Assembly (NCBI RefSeq): GCF_003052265.1
Contig: NZ_QANS01000008.1
Location: 62,001 to 126,000, forward strand
Length of the DNA: 64,000 bases
Origin: Stenotrophobium rhamnosiphilum
Lineage (GTDB): Bacteria > Pseudomonadota > Gammaproteobacteria > Nevskiales > Nevskiaceae
Direction of reading: 5' to 3'
The position numbers and the translations under genes were made by a program. Under the pieces are notes generated by a model. It saw nothing but the letters and a program-made list of their open reading frames with translations, was not told where the DNA came from and did no database searches. Numbering within the stretch: position 1 is the first letter of the stretch; every line of letters starts with the position of its first letter. Of this stretch, positions 9,727-20,755 are shown piece by piece.

Positions 9727-12434
9727 CAGTGTCCCCCGCTCACTTGTGCGATGGACTGCGAATTCAGCATCGGCAGTTCAACTAGACCCGCTGGCAAACC
9801 GACAACGCCTTGCGGCAAGGTTTTGCTGATCTGCGTTGGCAGCGTGACGCTCACGCCTTCAATCGTGACCGTTGCCTTGCCATTGATGCCGAGGCGCTGT
9901 GCATCGGCAGCATTGAAGACAACCGTTGCAGGTGCAGCACGATCCTGAATTGGTTTTGCGCGCGACGACAATTCTTCAGCGCCGAAGTGGCGATGCAACA
10001 CGAGTGCACGCAGACCATTGGCCGAAGGTGCAAACGCAGCAGGAATATTCTTGAAGTAAGACGGCTGACCCGTGCCAGAAACAAACACGTGCACGCCAGC
10101 ATCGCCACCGCGCATATGGCCGCCAACTTCCGTCTGGAATTTGTTCCAAGCCGATGGCGAGTTCCAACCTGGTGCCCATGCGTAAGGCACGAGCGCGGCA
10201 GGGCGATCCAACTTGCCGGTGCCGTTGTAGCCTTCCATCGAGAAGTTCAGCGGGTTGTCGATGTCTTGCGGCTGACGTGGTTCATGCACGCTGATGTTGG
10301 CGCGCATGGCAGTGCGTCCGCTGTAACGATGCGGTTCGCGTGCCATCTTCATGCCATTGACGCGGAACTTGGCGCTAGGCGCAGCTTCCGTGATCTTGGC
10401 CAACGCTGGCAGCGCAGCGGCGACAGCAGCAATCACATCATCAACAATCACCGCCGAAGCGGAGTTCTTCAGTTGAGACAACCAACGCCAAGCTTCCGTC
10501 GAAACGAAGTCTTTGTTGTAGTACGCCGAGTCGTAGACCTGATAGTGACGCTGCGCGCGGCCTTCCATGCTGACGAAAGTGCCGTCGCCTTCAAACACGC
10601 TGGCAGCAGGCAACACGATGTGCGCCTGTTCAGCCGTTGCCGTCATTTGATGATCGAGAACAATCAAGCTCTTCAGATCTTTCAGTGCTGCATCGACCTG
10701 CGCTTTTGGCGCGCGGCGGTACAAATCATTTTCCAACACGACCAGCGTGTCGGCTTCGCCAGCATTGAGTCGCTTGAACGCAGCATCAATATTGCCGGCA
10801 TCCATCATCGACAGGCCGAGGCTGTTGGCTTCTGACAGTGCGAGTGAAATATTCACTGCTGAGCCTTTGCTCTTCAGCGCAGTCGCAATGTTCGCAGCCG
10901 CTTCAATCACGGCAGCCGATTGCGCGCCAACGCCAGAGACGATCAACGGGCGCTGTGCCTTGCCGAGTACATCTGCGATTTCTTTAGCGAGTGCCTGCGA
11001 TGCAGCCGACAGACCATCAACCTTCGGCGCTGCGCCATCTAACAAATTGGCGATAGCAAAGCCGAGGCGCGCGATATCTTCTGGCGCAGCCTGCGCGGTT
11101 TTCTGTGCAACGTCGTCGAGACGCGTTACGTCAGTGCTGACGATGAACAGCGGGTTCTTCTGCTTCTGCACGAGGTCAGCAAGTGCAATCACCTGCCAAT
11201 CCGGCACGTTCTTCTTAGCGCCGAGTTCCTGCATCTTGCCGCGTACTGACTGACGAATCGCCAGTGCCACGCGAGCTGCAGTGCTGGTGACGTCTTCACC
11301 GAGCACAAGAACCGCGTCAGCCTGTTCAATCTGTTCAATGCTTGCAGCAGCGACCGCACCACTACGCAATACATTGAGTACGGCTGCAGTGAGATCGTGT
11401 TCCAGCGACGACATGCCGCTGTAGAAATTTTCTGCGCCGACCAACTCGCGCAATGCGTAGTTGGACTCCACCGATGCACGCGGCGAACCAATGCCGAGCA
11501 CCTTCTTGGCGTTGCGAATCATGCTGCCGGATTGCGCAAGCGCTTCGCCGTTTTCAATCAGGATGTGACGACCGCTATGACGCAGCAGCGGACGACGTGG
11601 GCGATCCTTGTTATTGGTATAGCCGTAACCAAAGCGACCGCGATCGCAGAGGAAGTAACCGTTCACTTCACCGTTGTAGCGATTTTCGATACGACGAATT
11701 TCGCCATAACGTTCGCCGGGAGAAATGTTGCAGCCGACTGCGCAACCGGTGCAGATGCTTGGCGCAAACTGCATGTCCCACTTACGGTTGTAACGCTCGG
11801 AGTGCGTCTTGTCGGTGAACACACCGGTTGGGCAAACCTCGGTGAGGTTGCCGGAGAATTCGCTTTCGAGCGTGCCTTCTTCTGCACGGCCGAAATAAAC
11901 ATTGCTTGCCGAACCAAACACGCCAAGATCGGTGCCGCCTGCGTAGTCCTTGTAATAACGGACGCAGCGGTAGCAAGAAATGCAGCGGTTCATCTCATGG
12001 CCAATGAACGGGCCGAGATCCTGATTATTGTGCGTGCGCTTGCTGAAGTTGTAGCTACGGCTGTGGTGGCCGGTCATCACCGTCATATCTTGAAGATGGC
12101 AGTGGCCACCTTCTTCGCAGACTGGGCAGTCGTGCGGGTGATTGGTCATCAAGAATTCAACAACAGCACCGCGGAACTGTTTGGACTCATCATCTGCAAT
12201 CGAGATGTAGGTACCGTTGGCAGCAGGCGTCATACAAGACATGACGATGCGACCCATCTTGTCGTTCTCGTCCTTGTACTGCTTCACCGCGCATTGGCGG
12301 CAAGCGCCAACCGAACCAAGCGCCGGGTGCCAGCAGAAATAAGGAATATCGAGGCCCAGCGACAGGCAGGCCTGAAGCAGATTGTCTGCTCCGCTGACCT
12401 CATACTGCTTGCCGTCTACGTGTATCGTCGCCAT
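9726..12434 (-). CDS. nuoG: NADH-quinone oxidoreductase subunit G
   Basis: Largest peripheral subunit of complex I (902 residues), carrying several Fe-S clusters. N-terminal 2Fe-2S ferredoxin domain: [15 protein letters not shown] and a later Cys in VMSCMTP. Then the His/Cys-ligated cluster ([12 protein letters not shown]), the 4Fe-4S motif CISCYRC, and the extra N7 cluster site CTGCAVGC, completed by the Cys in [10 protein letters not shown]. The C-terminal two thirds is a molybdopterin-oxidoreductase-like domain without catalytic function in complex I. The presence of the N7 ligands matches the E. coli type. Confidence 0.97.
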   Translation of the reverse strand: MATIHVDGKQYEVSGADNLLQACLSLGLDIPYFCWHPALGSVGACRQCAVKQYKDENDKMGRIVMSCMTPAANGTYISIADDESKQFRGAVVEFLMTNHPHDCPVCEEGGHCHLQDMTVMTGHHSRSYNFSKRTHNNQDLGPFIGHEMNRCISCYRCVRYYKDYAGGTDLGVFGSASNVYFGRAEEGTLESEFSGNLTEVCPTGVFTDKTHSERYNRKWDMQFAPSICTGCAVGCNISPGERYGEIRRIENRYNGEVNGYFLCDRGRFGYGYTNNKDRPRRPLLRHSGRHILIENGEALAQSGSMIRNAKKVLGIGSPRASVESNYALRELVGAENFYSGMSSLEHDLTAAVLNVLRSGAVAAASIEQIEQADAVLVLGEDVTSTAARVALAIRQSVRGKMQELGAKKNVPDWQVIALADLVQKQKNPLFIVSTDVTRLDDVAQKTAQAAPEDIARLGFAIANLLDGAAPKVDGLSAASQALAKEIADVLGKAQRPLIVSGVGAQSAAVIEAAANIATALKSKGSAVNISLALSEANSLGLSMMDAGNIDAAFKRLNAGEADTLVVLENDLYRRAPKAQVDAALKDLKSLIVLDHQMTATAEQAHIVLPAASVFEGDGTFVSMEGRAQRHYQVYDSAYYNKDFVSTEAWRWLSQLKNSASAVIVDDVIAAVAAALPALAKITEAAPSAKFRVNGMKMAREPHRYSGRTAMRANISVHEPRQPQDIDNPLNFSMEGYNGTGKLDRPAALVPYAWAPGWNSPSAWNKFQTEVGGHMRGGDAGVHVFVSGTGQPSYFKNIPAAFAPSANGLRALVLHRHFGAEELSSRAKPIQDRAAPATVVFNAADAQRLGINGKATVTIEGVSVTLPTQISKTLPQGVVGLPAGLVELPMLNSQSIAQVSGGH

Positions 12435-12448
12435 GTATTTCTAACCTG

Positions 12449-13768
12449 TTATGCCGCAACTGGCGTTTTAGCGACGCCAGCTTCCGTTGGCGTTTTCGCA
12501 ACGCCCGCTTCGAATTCAGAACGGAAGAATTTAAGGGCCGACTGCAGCGGCTCCATCGCGCCCGGTGCGTGCGCGCAGAACGTGCGGCCCGGACCCAAGT
12601 AACGCGTGAGACGCTCAAGCTGTGCGATGTCTTCTGCACGACCCTGACCGCGCTCCAGCGCCATCAGAATTTTCACGGACCACGGCAAACCATCGCGGCA
12701 CGGTGTGCACCAGCCACAAGATTCGCGTGCAAAGAATTCTTCAAGATTGCGCACAACAGAAACCATGTTCTGCTTGTCATCAACCACCGTCAGCAAACCC
12801 GTGCCCATACGTGAGCCCGCTTGGCCGATGGTGTCGAAGTCCATCGCCAGATCCAGATGCTCAGGCATCAAGAAATCGGTTGATGCGCCGCCCGGCAACC
12901 AGCACTTGAGCTTGTAGCCGTCTTTCATGCCACCGCCGTGATCTTCGAGAATCTCACGTGCGCTGGTGCCAATCGGTAATTCATAAACGCCGGTGCGCTT
13001 GGCGCGACCGGAAACACCGTAAAGCTTGGTGCCGCCATCTTTCGATTTGCCTTGCGACAAACCACGGAACCATTCAGAGCCATTCACCAAAATCGCAGGC
13101 ACGTTGCACAGCGACTCGACGTTATTAACGACTGTCGGACGGCCCCACAAACCAGAGATCTGCGGGAACGGTGGCTTGGCGCGCGGATTGGCGCGACGGC
13201 CTTCGAGTGAATTGATCAGTGCGGTTTCTTCGCCGCAGATATAACGACCTGCGCCGGTGTGCACGAAGCAGTCGTAATCCCAACCGCTGCCAAGAATATT
13301 TTTGCCGAGCAAACCAGCAGCGCGCGCTTCAGCGAGCGCCTTGTTCAAACGCTCTGCTGCAACAACGTATTCGCCGCGTAAGAAGATGTAACCAGTGCAA
13401 GCGCCAACAGCGAATGCCGTAACGATCATCGCTTCGACGAGCTGGTGCGGCGCACCTTCCATCAACAGACGATCTTTAAACGTGCCGGGTTCCATTTCGT
13501 CTGCGTTGCAGACGACGTACTTGGCGCCAGAGTCTGGGCCCATTGGCACCAACGACCACTTCACGCCAGTAGGGAAACCCGCACCACCGCGACCGCGGAG
13601 GTTTGCTTCTTTAACTTTGGATTGCACTTCTTGCGGCTTGAGATCTTTGACCGCCGTACGCAGCGCGACATAACCGCCGCTTGCTTCATACGCTTTGAGA
13701 TCCTGCGGCTGCGCGAGATTGACGCGCGCCGTCAGCGGCTTTACTAACAGGTCTTGTTCCAGACTCAT
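12449..13768 (-). CDS. nuoF: NADH-quinone oxidoreductase subunit F (NADH-binding)
   Basis: Entry point of electrons into complex I: binds NADH, FMN and cluster N3. It has 439 residues. The glycine-rich nucleotide site is [15 protein letters not shown], and the 4Fe-4S ligands are in [12 protein letters not shown] plus the Cys in RTFCAHAPG. The C terminus carries a near-duplicated EAGVAKTP / EAGVAKTP tail that looks like a short local duplication. Its start overlaps the nuoE stop by four bases. Confidence 0.97.
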   Translation of the reverse strand: MSLEQDLLVKPLTARVNLAQPQDLKAYEASGGYVALRTAVKDLKPQEVQSKVKEANLRGRGGAGFPTGVKWSLVPMGPDSGAKYVVCNADEMEPGTFKDRLLMEGAPHQLVEAMIVTAFAVGACTGYIFLRGEYVVAAERLNKALAEARAAGLLGKNILGSGWDYDCFVHTGAGRYICGEETALINSLEGRRANPRAKPPFPQISGLWGRPTVVNNVESLCNVPAILVNGSEWFRGLSQGKSKDGGTKLYGVSGRAKRTGVYELPIGTSAREILEDHGGGMKDGYKLKCWLPGGASTDFLMPEHLDLAMDFDTIGQAGSRMGTGLLTVVDDKQNMVSVVRNLEEFFARESCGWCTPCRDGLPWSVKILMALERGQGRAEDIAQLERLTRYLGPGRTFCAHAPGAMEPLQSALKFFRSEFEAGVAKTPTEAGVAKTPVAA

Positions 13769-14292
13769 GCGTACTTCTCCAAGAGTGTGGAAATGCCCTG
13801 CGGGGTGAGATCACCGTGCAAGTCGTCGTCGATCATCATCGTCGGGCCTTTGTCGCAAGCGCCAAGGCAGCAGATCGGCAACAGCGTGAAGCGGTTGTCG
13901 GTCGTGGTCTGGCCCATACCGATGCCGAGATTTTTTTCGAGCGAGGTTTTGATTTCTTCGTAACCGGTGAGGAAGCAAGAAATGCTGTCGCACACTTTGA
14001 TTACGTGACGTCCAACTGGACGGCGATAGATCAGGCTGTAGAACGTCGCAACGCCTTCCAATTCTGCAGCGGAGATGCCGATCATTTCGGCAATCGGCGC
14101 AATCGCTTCATCCGGCACCCAGCCACGATGTTGCTGCACGATCTTCAGTGCACCAATGCTCGCAGCGCGGCCATCAGGATAGTGACCGAGCTCGTGCTCG
14201 ATTTCGTGGCGCTCGGTCTCCGTCAACGCAAAAGGCTGTGCCTTTGGCAGATCAGAGAGCTTCACGGTTGAGTTTGAGTTAGCGGTCGACAT
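13765..14292 (-). CDS. nuoE: NADH-quinone oxidoreductase subunit E
   Basis: Peripheral subunit of complex I with a thioredoxin-like fold, holding the off-path 2Fe-2S cluster N1a next to the FMN of NuoF. Ligands are visible as CDSISC and CCLGAC. It has 175 residues with a polar N-terminal extension of about 20 residues. It overlaps the 3' end of nuoCD by 14 bases. Confidence 0.96.
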   Translation of the reverse strand: MSTANSNSTVKLSDLPKAQPFALTETERHEIEHELGHYPDGRAASIGALKIVQQHRGWVPDEAIAPIAEMIGISAAELEGVATFYSLIYRRPVGRHVIKVCDSISCFLTGYEEIKTSLEKNLGIGMGQTTTDNRFTLLPICCLGACDKGPTMMIDDDLHGDLTPQGISTLLEKYA

Positions 14293-16060
14293 CGGCCATC
14301 ACGAAGTCAATAGAAGCGATGTAGGCAATAAGGTCCGGAATCATGGCGCCCTTAATCACCGACGGAATTTGCTGCAAATGTGCGAACGACGGCGTACGGA
14401 TGTGCGTGCGGTAGCTCATCGTGCTGCCATCGCTGATCAGGTGATAGCTGTTGATGCCTTTAGTGGCTTCAATCATCTGGCTTGATTCGCCAGCCGGCAT
14501 CACCGGACCCCACGACACGCCGAGAAAGTGCGTGATCAACGTTTCAATATCTTGCAGCGTGCGTTCTTTCGGTGGCGGGCAGGTCAATGGATGATCTGCT
14601 TTGTACGGGCCAGCCGGCATGTTTTCGAGGCACTGCTTGATGATGCGAATGCTCTGGCGCATTTCTTCAACGCGCACAACGCAACGATCGTAAACGTCGC
14701 CGCCGGTTGCTGTCGGCACTTCAAAATCAAAATTCTCGTAGCCGGAATACGGACGTGCTTTACGCAGATCGAAGTCGCTGCCGGTAGCGCGCAGGCCTGG
14801 GCCGGTGACGCCCCACTCCAACGCATCTGCGGTGTTGTACTTGGCAACGCCACGCGAACGCATTTTGAGAATGCTGTTTTCGAGTGCGGCCTTCTGGTAT
14901 TCGTCGAGACGCTTCGGCAGGTACTCCACGAAGTCGCGCACCAAACGATCCCAACCCTGCGGCAGATCGTGTGCAACGCCGCCGATGCGGAACCATGCCG
15001 GGTGCATACGGAAGCCAGTGATGGCTTCGATCACGTCATACGCTTTCTGACGATCAACGAACATGAAGAACACCGGCGACATTGCGCCAACGTCCTGACA
15101 GTAAGTGCCGTAATACAGAAGATGTGAAGTGATACGGAAGAATTCGCAAAGCATGATGCGGATGGTTTTGACGCGATCCGGAACTTCGATGCCTGCGAGT
15201 TTTTCCACTGCCAAGATATACGGCAGGTTGTTCATCACGCCGCCGAGATAATCGATGCGGTCGGTGTAAGGAATAAACGTGTGCCAGCTCTGACGTTCGC
15301 CCATCTTTTCAGCGCCACGATGGTGGTAGCCGATGTCTGGCACGCAGTCGACGATCTCTTCACCATCAAGCTGCAACACGAGACGGAACGCGCCGTGAGC
15401 CGAAGGATGGTTAGGACCGAGGTTGAGGAACATGAAGTCCTCTTCTGCGGTGCCGCGCTTCATGCCCCATTCTTCTGGGTTGAAACGCAGGGCTTCCTGC
15501 TCCATGTCCTGCTTGGCGACAGTCAGTGCAAACGGATCAAACTCAGTCGCACGCGCTGGATATTCCTTGCGCAGCGGATGGCCCTGCCAAGTACGCGGCA
15601 GCATGATGCGTTGCAGATTCGGGTGACCATTAAAGGTGATGCCGAACAAATCCCAAACTTCGCGCTCGTACCAATTGGCGTTCTGATAAATGCCAACGAT
15701 GCTGGGCAGCGATGGATAATCGCCGGTCAGCGCGACTTTCAGACGAATGTCAGCGTTACGCTCAATCGACAGCAGTTGATAAACCACTGTGAAGTCTGCC
15801 GCTGGCAGACCAAAACGATTCTTGCGCAAGCGCTCGTCCACGGCCGTGAGGTCGTAGAGCATCTTGAACGGACGTGAGATGGTGTTCTTGAGATAACGCA
15901 GCACTTCGCCGAGACGCGACTGATCAACCCAGAGGGTCGGTACGCGATCAACAGTGTTCTGCAAAACAAAAGGACTTTCGCCAAAACGGGAAAAGAGCTC
16001 GCGCACGATCTCGTGCGGAGTACCCTTATCAGCGTGGGGTGCGTTGCCGTCTGCGGTCAT
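14279..16060 (-). CDS. nuoCD: NADH-quinone oxidoreductase fused subunit C/D
   Basis: Single 593-residue protein combining the 30-kDa subunit (NuoC, about residues 1-190) and the 49-kDa subunit (NuoD, about 205-593). NuoD forms the quinone-reduction site with NuoB. The NuoC signature ERE-WDLFGI-F-GHP-L is visible around residue 130. In Nuo[12 protein letters not shown] marks the start and [14 protein letters not shown] follows. The fusion is typical of many gammaproteobacteria and is the main taxonomic clue in the operon. It overlaps nuoB by four bases. Confidence 0.97.
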   Translation of the reverse strand: MTADGNAPHADKGTPHEIVRELFSRFGESPFVLQNTVDRVPTLWVDQSRLGEVLRYLKNTISRPFKMLYDLTAVDERLRKNRFGLPAADFTVVYQLLSIERNADIRLKVALTGDYPSLPSIVGIYQNANWYEREVWDLFGITFNGHPNLQRIMLPRTWQGHPLRKEYPARATEFDPFALTVAKQDMEQEALRFNPEEWGMKRGTAEEDFMFLNLGPNHPSAHGAFRLVLQLDGEEIVDCVPDIGYHHRGAEKMGERQSWHTFIPYTDRIDYLGGVMNNLPYILAVEKLAGIEVPDRVKTIRIMLCEFFRITSHLLYYGTYCQDVGAMSPVFFMFVDRQKAYDVIEAITGFRMHPAWFRIGGVAHDLPQGWDRLVRDFVEYLPKRLDEYQKAALENSILKMRSRGVAKYNTADALEWGVTGPGLRATGSDFDLRKARPYSGYENFDFEVPTATGGDVYDRCVVRVEEMRQSIRIIKQCLENMPAGPYKADHPLTCPPPKERTLQDIETLITHFLGVSWGPVMPAGESSQMIEATKGINSYHLISDGSTMSYRTHIRTPSFAHLQQIPSVIKGAMIPDLIAYIASIDFVMADVDR

Positions 16061-16725
16061 ACTGAATCCGGCGTCCGAAGTTTGGTCACTGCCATGCGCT
16101 CTTCGCGATGCTTATCGCGCTGCGACGGCATGTTGGCTTTGTAGACGCCTTGATCGCCGATCACCCACGACAGTGGGCGACGTTCTTTACCAATTGCATC
16201 TTGCAACAGCATCAAGCCCTGCAAAAATGCTTCAGGACGTGGTGGGCAGCCGGGAATATAAACATCGACCGGCAGGAATTTATCAACGCCCTGCACCACC
16301 GAATAAATGTCGTACATGCCGCCCGAGTTGGCGCATGAACCCATGCTGATCACCCACTTGGGTTCCAACATCTGCTCGTACAAGCGCTGCACAACCGGTG
16401 CCATTTTCTGGAAGCAGGTTCCGGCGATCACGATCACGTCGGCCTGACGTGGTGACGCGCGAATCACTTCTGAGCCAAAACGCGCGAGATCGTGCGTTGG
16501 CGTAAATGCTGTCGCCATTTCGACGTAACAGCAGGACAGGCCGAAGTTGTACGGCCAGATTGAATTTTTGCGGCCCCAGTTCACGGTGCCTTTCAACATA
16601 TCTTCGAGCTTGCCGAGGAAGATGCTGCGATGCATCTGGTCTTCCATCGGGTCACGTACCGGCTCGCGCTGTTCCTGCGGGTAGCGCGGGCCATCGGTGT
16701 CGATGCGGGTAAGGGTGTATTCCAT
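16057..16725 (-). CDS. nuoB: NADH-quinone oxidoreductase subunit B
   Basis: Peripheral subunit holding the terminal cluster N2 that reduces ubiquinone. The unusual adjacent cysteine pair (LSCCYVEM), the Cys in GTCFQKM, the Cys in [10 protein letters not shown] and the Cys in [10 protein letters not shown] complete the N2 site. It has 222 residues with a charged N-terminal extension of about 30 residues. It lies four bases after nuoA. Confidence 0.97.
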   Translation of the reverse strand: MEYTLTRIDTDGPRYPQEQREPVRDPMEDQMHRSIFLGKLEDMLKGTVNWGRKNSIWPYNFGLSCCYVEMATAFTPTHDLARFGSEVIRASPRQADVIVIAGTCFQKMAPVVQRLYEQMLEPKWVISMGSCANSGGMYDIYSVVQGVDKFLPVDVYIPGCPPRPEAFLQGLMLLQDAIGKERRPLSWVIGDQGVYKANMPSQRDKHREERMAVTKLRTPDSV

Positions 16726-16729
16726 AGGA

Positions 16730-17140
16730 TTACTTCGTCTCGGACTGCTGCTGCTGCTTCAGACGCTTGCGCGAATCTGGCGCCCACTCAAGCGCACCAA
16801 TGCGCCAGAGATAGACCAAGCCAGCAAGCAAGATCGTGATAAAGATGACTGCCTCAGCAAAGCCGGCCCAGCCCGCTTCTTTTACCGAGACGGCCCAAGC
16901 GTAGAGAAACAGCGCTTCGGCATCGAAAATTACAAAAAACATGGCGACCAGATAAAACTTGGCGGACATGCGCATACGCGCACTACCCACGCCAACGACG
17001 CCGGATTCAAAAGGTTCTTCTTTGGCGCGGCCTCTAGCACGGCCGCCGAGCAACCACGACATCCCAATCATCAATCCGCAGATACCAAAAACGCAGATGA
17101 CATAGAACGCGAGGCTAAAGAGGTTTAGCGTGTCCCCCAC
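16730..17140 (-). CDS. nuoA: NADH-quinone oxidoreductase subunit A
   Basis: First gene of the complex I operon: a three-helix membrane subunit at the junction with the peripheral arm. The segment [21 protein letters not shown] is close to the conserved loop (E-P-[YF]-E-[CS]-G) of the family. I chose the GTG at 17140: AAGGAG lies eight bases upstream and the protein then begins [19 protein letters not shown], straight into the first helix. The longer frame to 17191 adds 17 polar residues that run across the Shine-Dalgarno. Length is 136 aa. Confidence 0.95.
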   Translation of the reverse strand: MGDTLNLFSLAFYVICVFGICGLMIGMSWLLGGRARGRAKEEPFESGVVGVGSARMRMSAKFYLVAMFFVIFDAEALFLYAWAVSVKEAGWAGFAEAVIFITILLAGLVYLWRIGALEWAPDSRKRLKQQQQSETK

Positions 17141-17163
17141 GGGAACATCTCCTTCAAAGGAAT

Positions 17164-17191
17164 TAGCATAGTTTAACGAATCGGATCGCAA
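17164..17191 (-). promoter_or_regulatory. Possible sigma-70 promoter for the nuo operon
   Basis: On the minus strand TTGCGA and TATGCT are separated by 16 bases, about 25 bases before the nuoA GTG. This is a moderate match only. nuo promoters are often multiple and regulated by global regulators, so other start points upstream (17192-17300) are possible. Confidence 0.35.
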
Positions 17192-17302
17192 ATCAGCTAT
17201 TCGTTTAATTATGTTTACACCCTTGACGCGAGCTTAATCTGACGGTGCAACTCGCTTTTTCAGAGGCCATTTGCGAGTCACTCTCATTTGGGCCGCCTTA
17301 TC

Positions 17303-18382
17303 TCAGACTATGGGGGGCTCTTCCACTTCCCACATGCTGATCTCAGCTCGCAACAAACGCACGGCTTGAGCGGCGGCCTCAGGGTCTTCGAACCTTGCGA
17401 CATGGAACAGCGCATCACCTTCGTTGACCAATGGCAGCTTGAGGCGGCCGATGACAATACCTTCGGCACCACTAACGACCGGCGTCTCCAGTTCTCCGAA
17501 GGGTTCGCCAACCACACCAAGCACTTGCCCCACACGCACCAGCTCGCCCAACTTCGTCTGCGCTCGCAGAATTCCACTGGCTGGCGACCGCACCCAGGCG
17601 CTGGATCGAGCCACAACGGAAGCCACTGTTCGCGAAGGCTCTGCGCTGACACGCGAAACCATGCCGAGCTCTGCCATCACATTCATCACGCCCTGCACAC
17701 CGATGCGAATGCACTGCTCATCAAACCGCAGCGCCTCGCTGGACTCATATAAAAGGACCGGAACGCCCTTCTTCGTCGTGTGCTCACGCAGCGTGCCTTT
17801 GGTAGGCGTGGAATTGAGCATCAGCGGCACGCCGAAAACATGGGCAAGACGCAGCGTCTCTGGATTGCTCAAATCTGCACGAATCTGCGGCAAGTTGGGG
17901 CGATGAATCGCGCCCGTGTGCAAGTCGATCCCGTAAGCACTTTTGCCGACAACCTCTTTCAAGAATAGATTGGCGAGCCGAGCCGCCAAGGAGCCGGTTT
18001 CGCTACCCGGGAAGCTGCGATTGAGATCGCGGCGGTCCGGCAGATAACGCGATTGCTGCAGAAACGCCGGCACATTCACCACCGGCACCGCCAGGATCGT
18101 GCCGCACAATTCATCGCGCTCACGCAGTTCGCGCAGACGCAACAGGCGGCGAATGATTTCGACACCAATGATTTCGTCACCATGCAAAGCCGCGCTGACA
18201 AACATCACCGGCCCCGGCTTTTTGCCACGCACCACGCGCACCGGCAGGGTCACCGGCGTATTGGTGTAGGTGTTGGCAACAGGGATATGAACGATGCGAC
18301 TTTCGCCAGGAGCGATGCGTTGACCTGCGATTTCGAAGGGCTCGGTCACTATTGGTCTTGTTGGTGATTCCACGTCTGCCAT
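17303..18382 (-). CDS. Succinylglutamate desuccinylase/aspartoacylase family protein (M14-like)
   Basis: Zinc-dependent amidohydrolase of the AstE/AspA family (359 residues). The zinc motif HGDE follows VSAALHGDE, and the further His is in GIDLHTG; RDLNRSFPG supplies the substrate-binding Arg/Asn residues. The C-terminal third (about 265-350) has a biotinyl/lipoyl-like fold pattern with PASGIL and GEPFGELETP. It follows rimK by 62 bases on the same strand and probably forms an operon with rimB-rimK. That context suggests it trims an acidic residue or N-acyl group connected with glutamylated proteins, but the substrate is inference. Confidence 0.85.
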   Translation of the reverse strand: MADVESPTRPIVTEPFEIAGQRIAPGESRIVHIPVANTYTNTPVTLPVRVVRGKKPGPVMFVSAALHGDEIIGVEIIRRLLRLRELRERDELCGTILAVPVVNVPAFLQQSRYLPDRRDLNRSFPGSETGSLAARLANLFLKEVVGKSAYGIDLHTGAIHRPNLPQIRADLSNPETLRLAHVFGVPLMLNSTPTKGTLREHTTKKGVPVLLYESSEALRFDEQCIRIGVQGVMNVMAELGMVSRVSAEPSRTVASVVARSSAWVRSPASGILRAQTKLGELVRVGQVLGVVGEPFGELETPVVSGAEGIVIGRLKLPLVNEGDALFHVARFEDPEAAAQAVRLLRAEISMWEVEEPPIV

Positions 18383-18443
18383 CCTCGGCGCAACTTCATA
18401 TCAACATGTATTGCCGCGAGCAGTGCTCGCGAAGCGCGACGCC

Positions 18444-19349
18444 TTACCCAGTACCCCGAGTTTTGGTCTTACCCGGCGCGGCATTGTTCTCAATAAACTC
18501 AATAATCTGATCCGCAATATCAATGCCACTCGCGGCTTCGATACCTTCAAGACCTGGCGAAGAGTTGACCTCTAAGACCTGCGGGCCTTTGTCAGTGCGC
18601 AGCAAATCGACGCCAGCGACATTGAGACCCATGATTTTTGCAGCGCGAATTGCCGTGCTGCGTTCCTTGGCAGTGATCTCAACCGCACTGGCCGTGCCCC
18701 CGCGGTGAAGATTGGAGCGGAACTCGCCCGGCGTGGCCTGACGCTTCATCGCGGCCACCACTTTGTCGCCAATCACAAAGCAACGCAGATCACTGCCGCG
18801 CGCTTCTTCAATGAATTGCTGCACCAAGAAGTAAGCGTCGAGATTTCGGAAAGCCTCGATCACCGACTCCGCCGCCTTATCGGTTTCACAAAGCACAACG
18901 CCAACACCCTGCGTGCCTTCGGTGAGTTTGACCACCATCGGCGCGCCGCCGACGAGGTTGATCAAATCTCGTGTGTCATCTGGTGAATGGGCGAAACCCG
19001 TCACCGGCAAGCCTACGCCTTTGCGCGCCAACAACTGCAGCGCTCGCAACTTGTCGCGCGAACGCGAGATCGCGACGGATTCATTCAGAGAATAGACGCC
19101 CATCATTTCAAACTGACGAACAACGGCCGTTCCGTAAAAAGTGACAGACGCGCCGATGCGCGGAATCACCGCATCAAAGGTCGGCAAGCGCTTGCCGCGG
19201 TAATGCACCTGCGGATCGTGTGGCGCAATATTCATATAGCAACGCAGCACATCAATGGTCTGCACCTGATGGCCGCGTGCTTCGGCGGCTTCGATCAAAC
19301 GTCGAGTCGAGTACAGATTTTTATTGCGCGAGAGCATCGCAATTTTCAT
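18444..19349 (-). CDS. rimK: Ribosomal protein S6--L-glutamate ligase RimK
   Basis: ATP-grasp ligase that adds glutamate residues to the C terminus of ribosomal protein S6; family members can also make poly-glutamate. At 301 residues it matches the E. coli enzyme in length. Seen are the N-terminal MKIAMLSRN start, the ATP-grasp loop [16 protein letters not shown] and the metal-binding end [20 protein letters not shown]. Its start overlaps the stop of the retropepsin-like gene by four bases, indicating co-translation. Confidence 0.95.
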   Translation of the reverse strand: MKIAMLSRNKNLYSTRRLIEAAEARGHQVQTIDVLRCYMNIAPHDPQVHYRGKRLPTFDAVIPRIGASVTFYGTAVVRQFEMMGVYSLNESVAISRSRDKLRALQLLARKGVGLPVTGFAHSPDDTRDLINLVGGAPMVVKLTEGTQGVGVVLCETDKAAESVIEAFRNLDAYFLVQQFIEEARGSDLRCFVIGDKVVAAMKRQATPGEFRSNLHRGGTASAVEITAKERSTAIRAAKIMGLNVAGVDLLRTDKGPQVLEVNSSPGLEGIEAASGIDIADQIIEFIENNAAPGKTKTRGTG

Positions 19350-19828
19350 TTTCGCTTACCCATCAAGAATGACGCGGCGGGATCAACCACATAGCGATCT
19401 TCCAGCGCCGTGCGTCCAAGCAGCATACGAAAAAGCATGTTGTCACGTGCGGTCAGTGTCACTTCAATTTGCCAACGATGCGGGCCGAGAATCAGCGGCG
19501 TGTGGATCACCGGTCGCAGTTCGCGATGACCACCCGAATCCGACACCCAACGCTCATCAATCAACTCCGCCTCGCACCAGATTTCTTCCGTCGATTTTTG
19601 CAGCGGCCGCACCGCAAAGCGCACGCGCTTCGGCGATGGCCGCTCAATCCGAACCGCATGGATCGCCGAAGTCCGTGCGCCGGTATCGACCTTGGCCTTG
19701 ATTTGCCGAATACCCAATCCCGGCAAAGACACCCACTCACGCCAGCCGAGTGCAGGCAGCACCATGGCAACCTTGGTACTCCGCTTAGCCTTCAAAGGCC
19801 GCTCCCCCGCTTTGATTTTTATCGGCAT
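19346..19828 (-). CDS. rimB: RimK-associated retropepsin-like protease (RimB / 'ATP-dependent zinc protease' family)
   Basis: A 160-residue protein with the aspartic-protease-like motif [13 protein letters not shown] (Asp48-Thr-Gly) near the N terminus. This is the family often annotated as ATP-dependent zinc protease and now viewed as retropepsin-like. Members sit next to rimK; in pseudomonads RimB acts with RimK in modulation of S6 glutamylation. The four-base overlap with rimK supports that pairing here. The first 20 residues are basic and poorly structured. Confidence 0.85.
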   Translation of the reverse strand: MPIKIKAGERPLKAKRSTKVAMVLPALGWREWVSLPGLGIRQIKAKVDTGARTSAIHAVRIERPSPKRVRFAVRPLQKSTEEIWCEAELIDERWVSDSGGHRELRPVIHTPLILGPHRWQIEVTLTARDNMLFRMLLGRTALEDRYVVDPAASFLMGKRK

Positions 19829-19962
19829 GCGCTTTGTTTTTTATTATTGATTAATATTTAATTAAAAACACTTTTAAAACAATCGAGCCGTGAGCCAGAT
19901 TTCCTGCCATCGCAGCAGCCATCGACTCCTATAATGAGTCCATCAGCCAGCCGGAGCCCATC

Positions 19963-20280
19963 ATGACCGCCGCAGCCAAACCAACTTTCAACAGCTTCTC
20001 CGATTTCTACCCCTACTACCTCGAAGAACACGCCAACCGCACCTGCCGCCGCCTGCACTTCATCGGCACCACGCTGGTCATTCTGACGGCACTTTACGCG
20101 GTTTTCACCGCTAGCTGGGCTGCACTTTGGTTGCTCCCCGTTGTCGGCTACGGCTTTGCTTGGGTCGGCCATTTTTACTTCGAACACAACCGCCCCGCGA
20201 CCTTCCAACATCCCTTCTACAGCTTCGCTGGGGACTTTGTGATGTACAAGGACATTCTTACGGGGAAGATTGCGTTTTAA
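19963..20280 (+). CDS. Mpo1-like / DUF962 membrane protein
   Basis: A 105-residue membrane protein of the DUF962 family. Features are the N-terminal FNSFSDFYPYYLEEHANRTC and HFIGT motif, a central hydrophobic region of two or three helices (about 32-62), and GHFYFEHNRPATFQHPFYS with conserved His and Asn. The yeast member Mpo1 is an Fe2+-dependent dioxygenase acting on 2-hydroxy fatty acids, and the HxxxNRP-type residues are kept; activity here is inference. The start is supported by GGAG six bases upstream. Confidence 0.85.
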   Translation: MTAAAKPTFNSFSDFYPYYLEEHANRTCRRLHFIGTTLVILTALYAVFTASWAALWLLPVVGYGFAWVGHFYFEHNRPATFQHPFYSFAGDFVMYKDILTGKIAF

Positions 20281-20308
20281 GGATAGTAAAACGCTGCTGG
20301 AGCTAAGC

Positions 20309-20593
20309 GTGAAACAACTAGCGCTAATCGTCACTACGTTATGCATTGCAGCCTTCGTTACAGGATGCGTCACCATGACTGATCCAGTATCGATGGGAGA
20401 AAACCGCTATCTGGTCACTCTCAATGCTCGCGGTGGATTCCAAAGTGACGGAGAGTTACTTTCGCGCAGCATTACTAAGGCGAATGAGTTTTGCCAAGCC
20501 AAAGGACTGCGCGCTGAAATCGCTGATACGAAAAACACTGGAGTCCAGATGTGGACGCCACAAAACAACCAAGTCATCTTTTCGTGCATCTAA
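20309..20593 (+). CDS. Small lipoprotein of unknown function
   Basis: A 94-residue predicted lipoprotein. I chose the GTG at 20309 because GGAG lies seven bases upstream and the protein then begins with a clean signal, MKQLALIVTTLCIAAFVTGC, with the lipobox Cys at 20. The longer frame to 20270 adds a charged stretch in front of the signal and overlaps the upstream gene. The mature part (about 74 residues) has two Cys, one at CQAKG and one near the end in FSCI. I do not recognise the family. Confidence 0.7.
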   Translation: MKQLALIVTTLCIAAFVTGCVTMTDPVSMGENRYLVTLNARGGFQSDGELLSRSITKANEFCQAKGLRAEIADTKNTGVQMWTPQNNQVIFSCI

Positions 20594-20615
20594 CGCTTAA
20601 CCCTTAGATTGAGCC

Positions 20616-20700
20616 CGTAGGCTGGGTTGAAGCGTAGCGAAACCCAGCATCTATCTAACCAACGGCACATGCTGGGTTGATGAAGCCAACCCAGCCTACG
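20616..20700. repeat. Long inverted repeat (CGTAGGCTGGGTT family), copy 1
   Basis: Perfect 13-base ends, CGTAGGCTGGGTT at 20616-20628 and AACCCAGCCTACG at 20688-20700, enclose a second inner inverted repeat (AACCCAGCAT / ATGCTGGGTT). A close copy lies at 46358-46440 and a relative with GGGTGGGT ends at 53144-53224. It sits between a lipoprotein gene and alkA. This is a REP-like dispersed palindrome that could also act as a bidirectional transcription stop. Confidence 0.8.
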
Positions 20701-20755
20701 ACACGCCAAACCACGTGTCCGAAAACGGCTAGTCACGGCCATCAGCCTGCGTATC

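Noticed and set aside
11397-12602. Long plus-strand open frame (401 aa) opposite nuoG and nuoF
   Set aside because: It crosses two conserved genes on the other strand and its protein is an unstructured mirror of their codons.
14279-16060. nuoC-nuoD fusion considered a sequencing or assembly error
   Set aside because: The fused form is the normal one in many gammaproteobacteria and the linker is of normal length.
17141-17191. Extra 17 residues at the N terminus of NuoA
   Set aside because: The stretch contains the AAGGAG Shine-Dalgarno of the GTG at 17140 and lacks similarity to NuoA.
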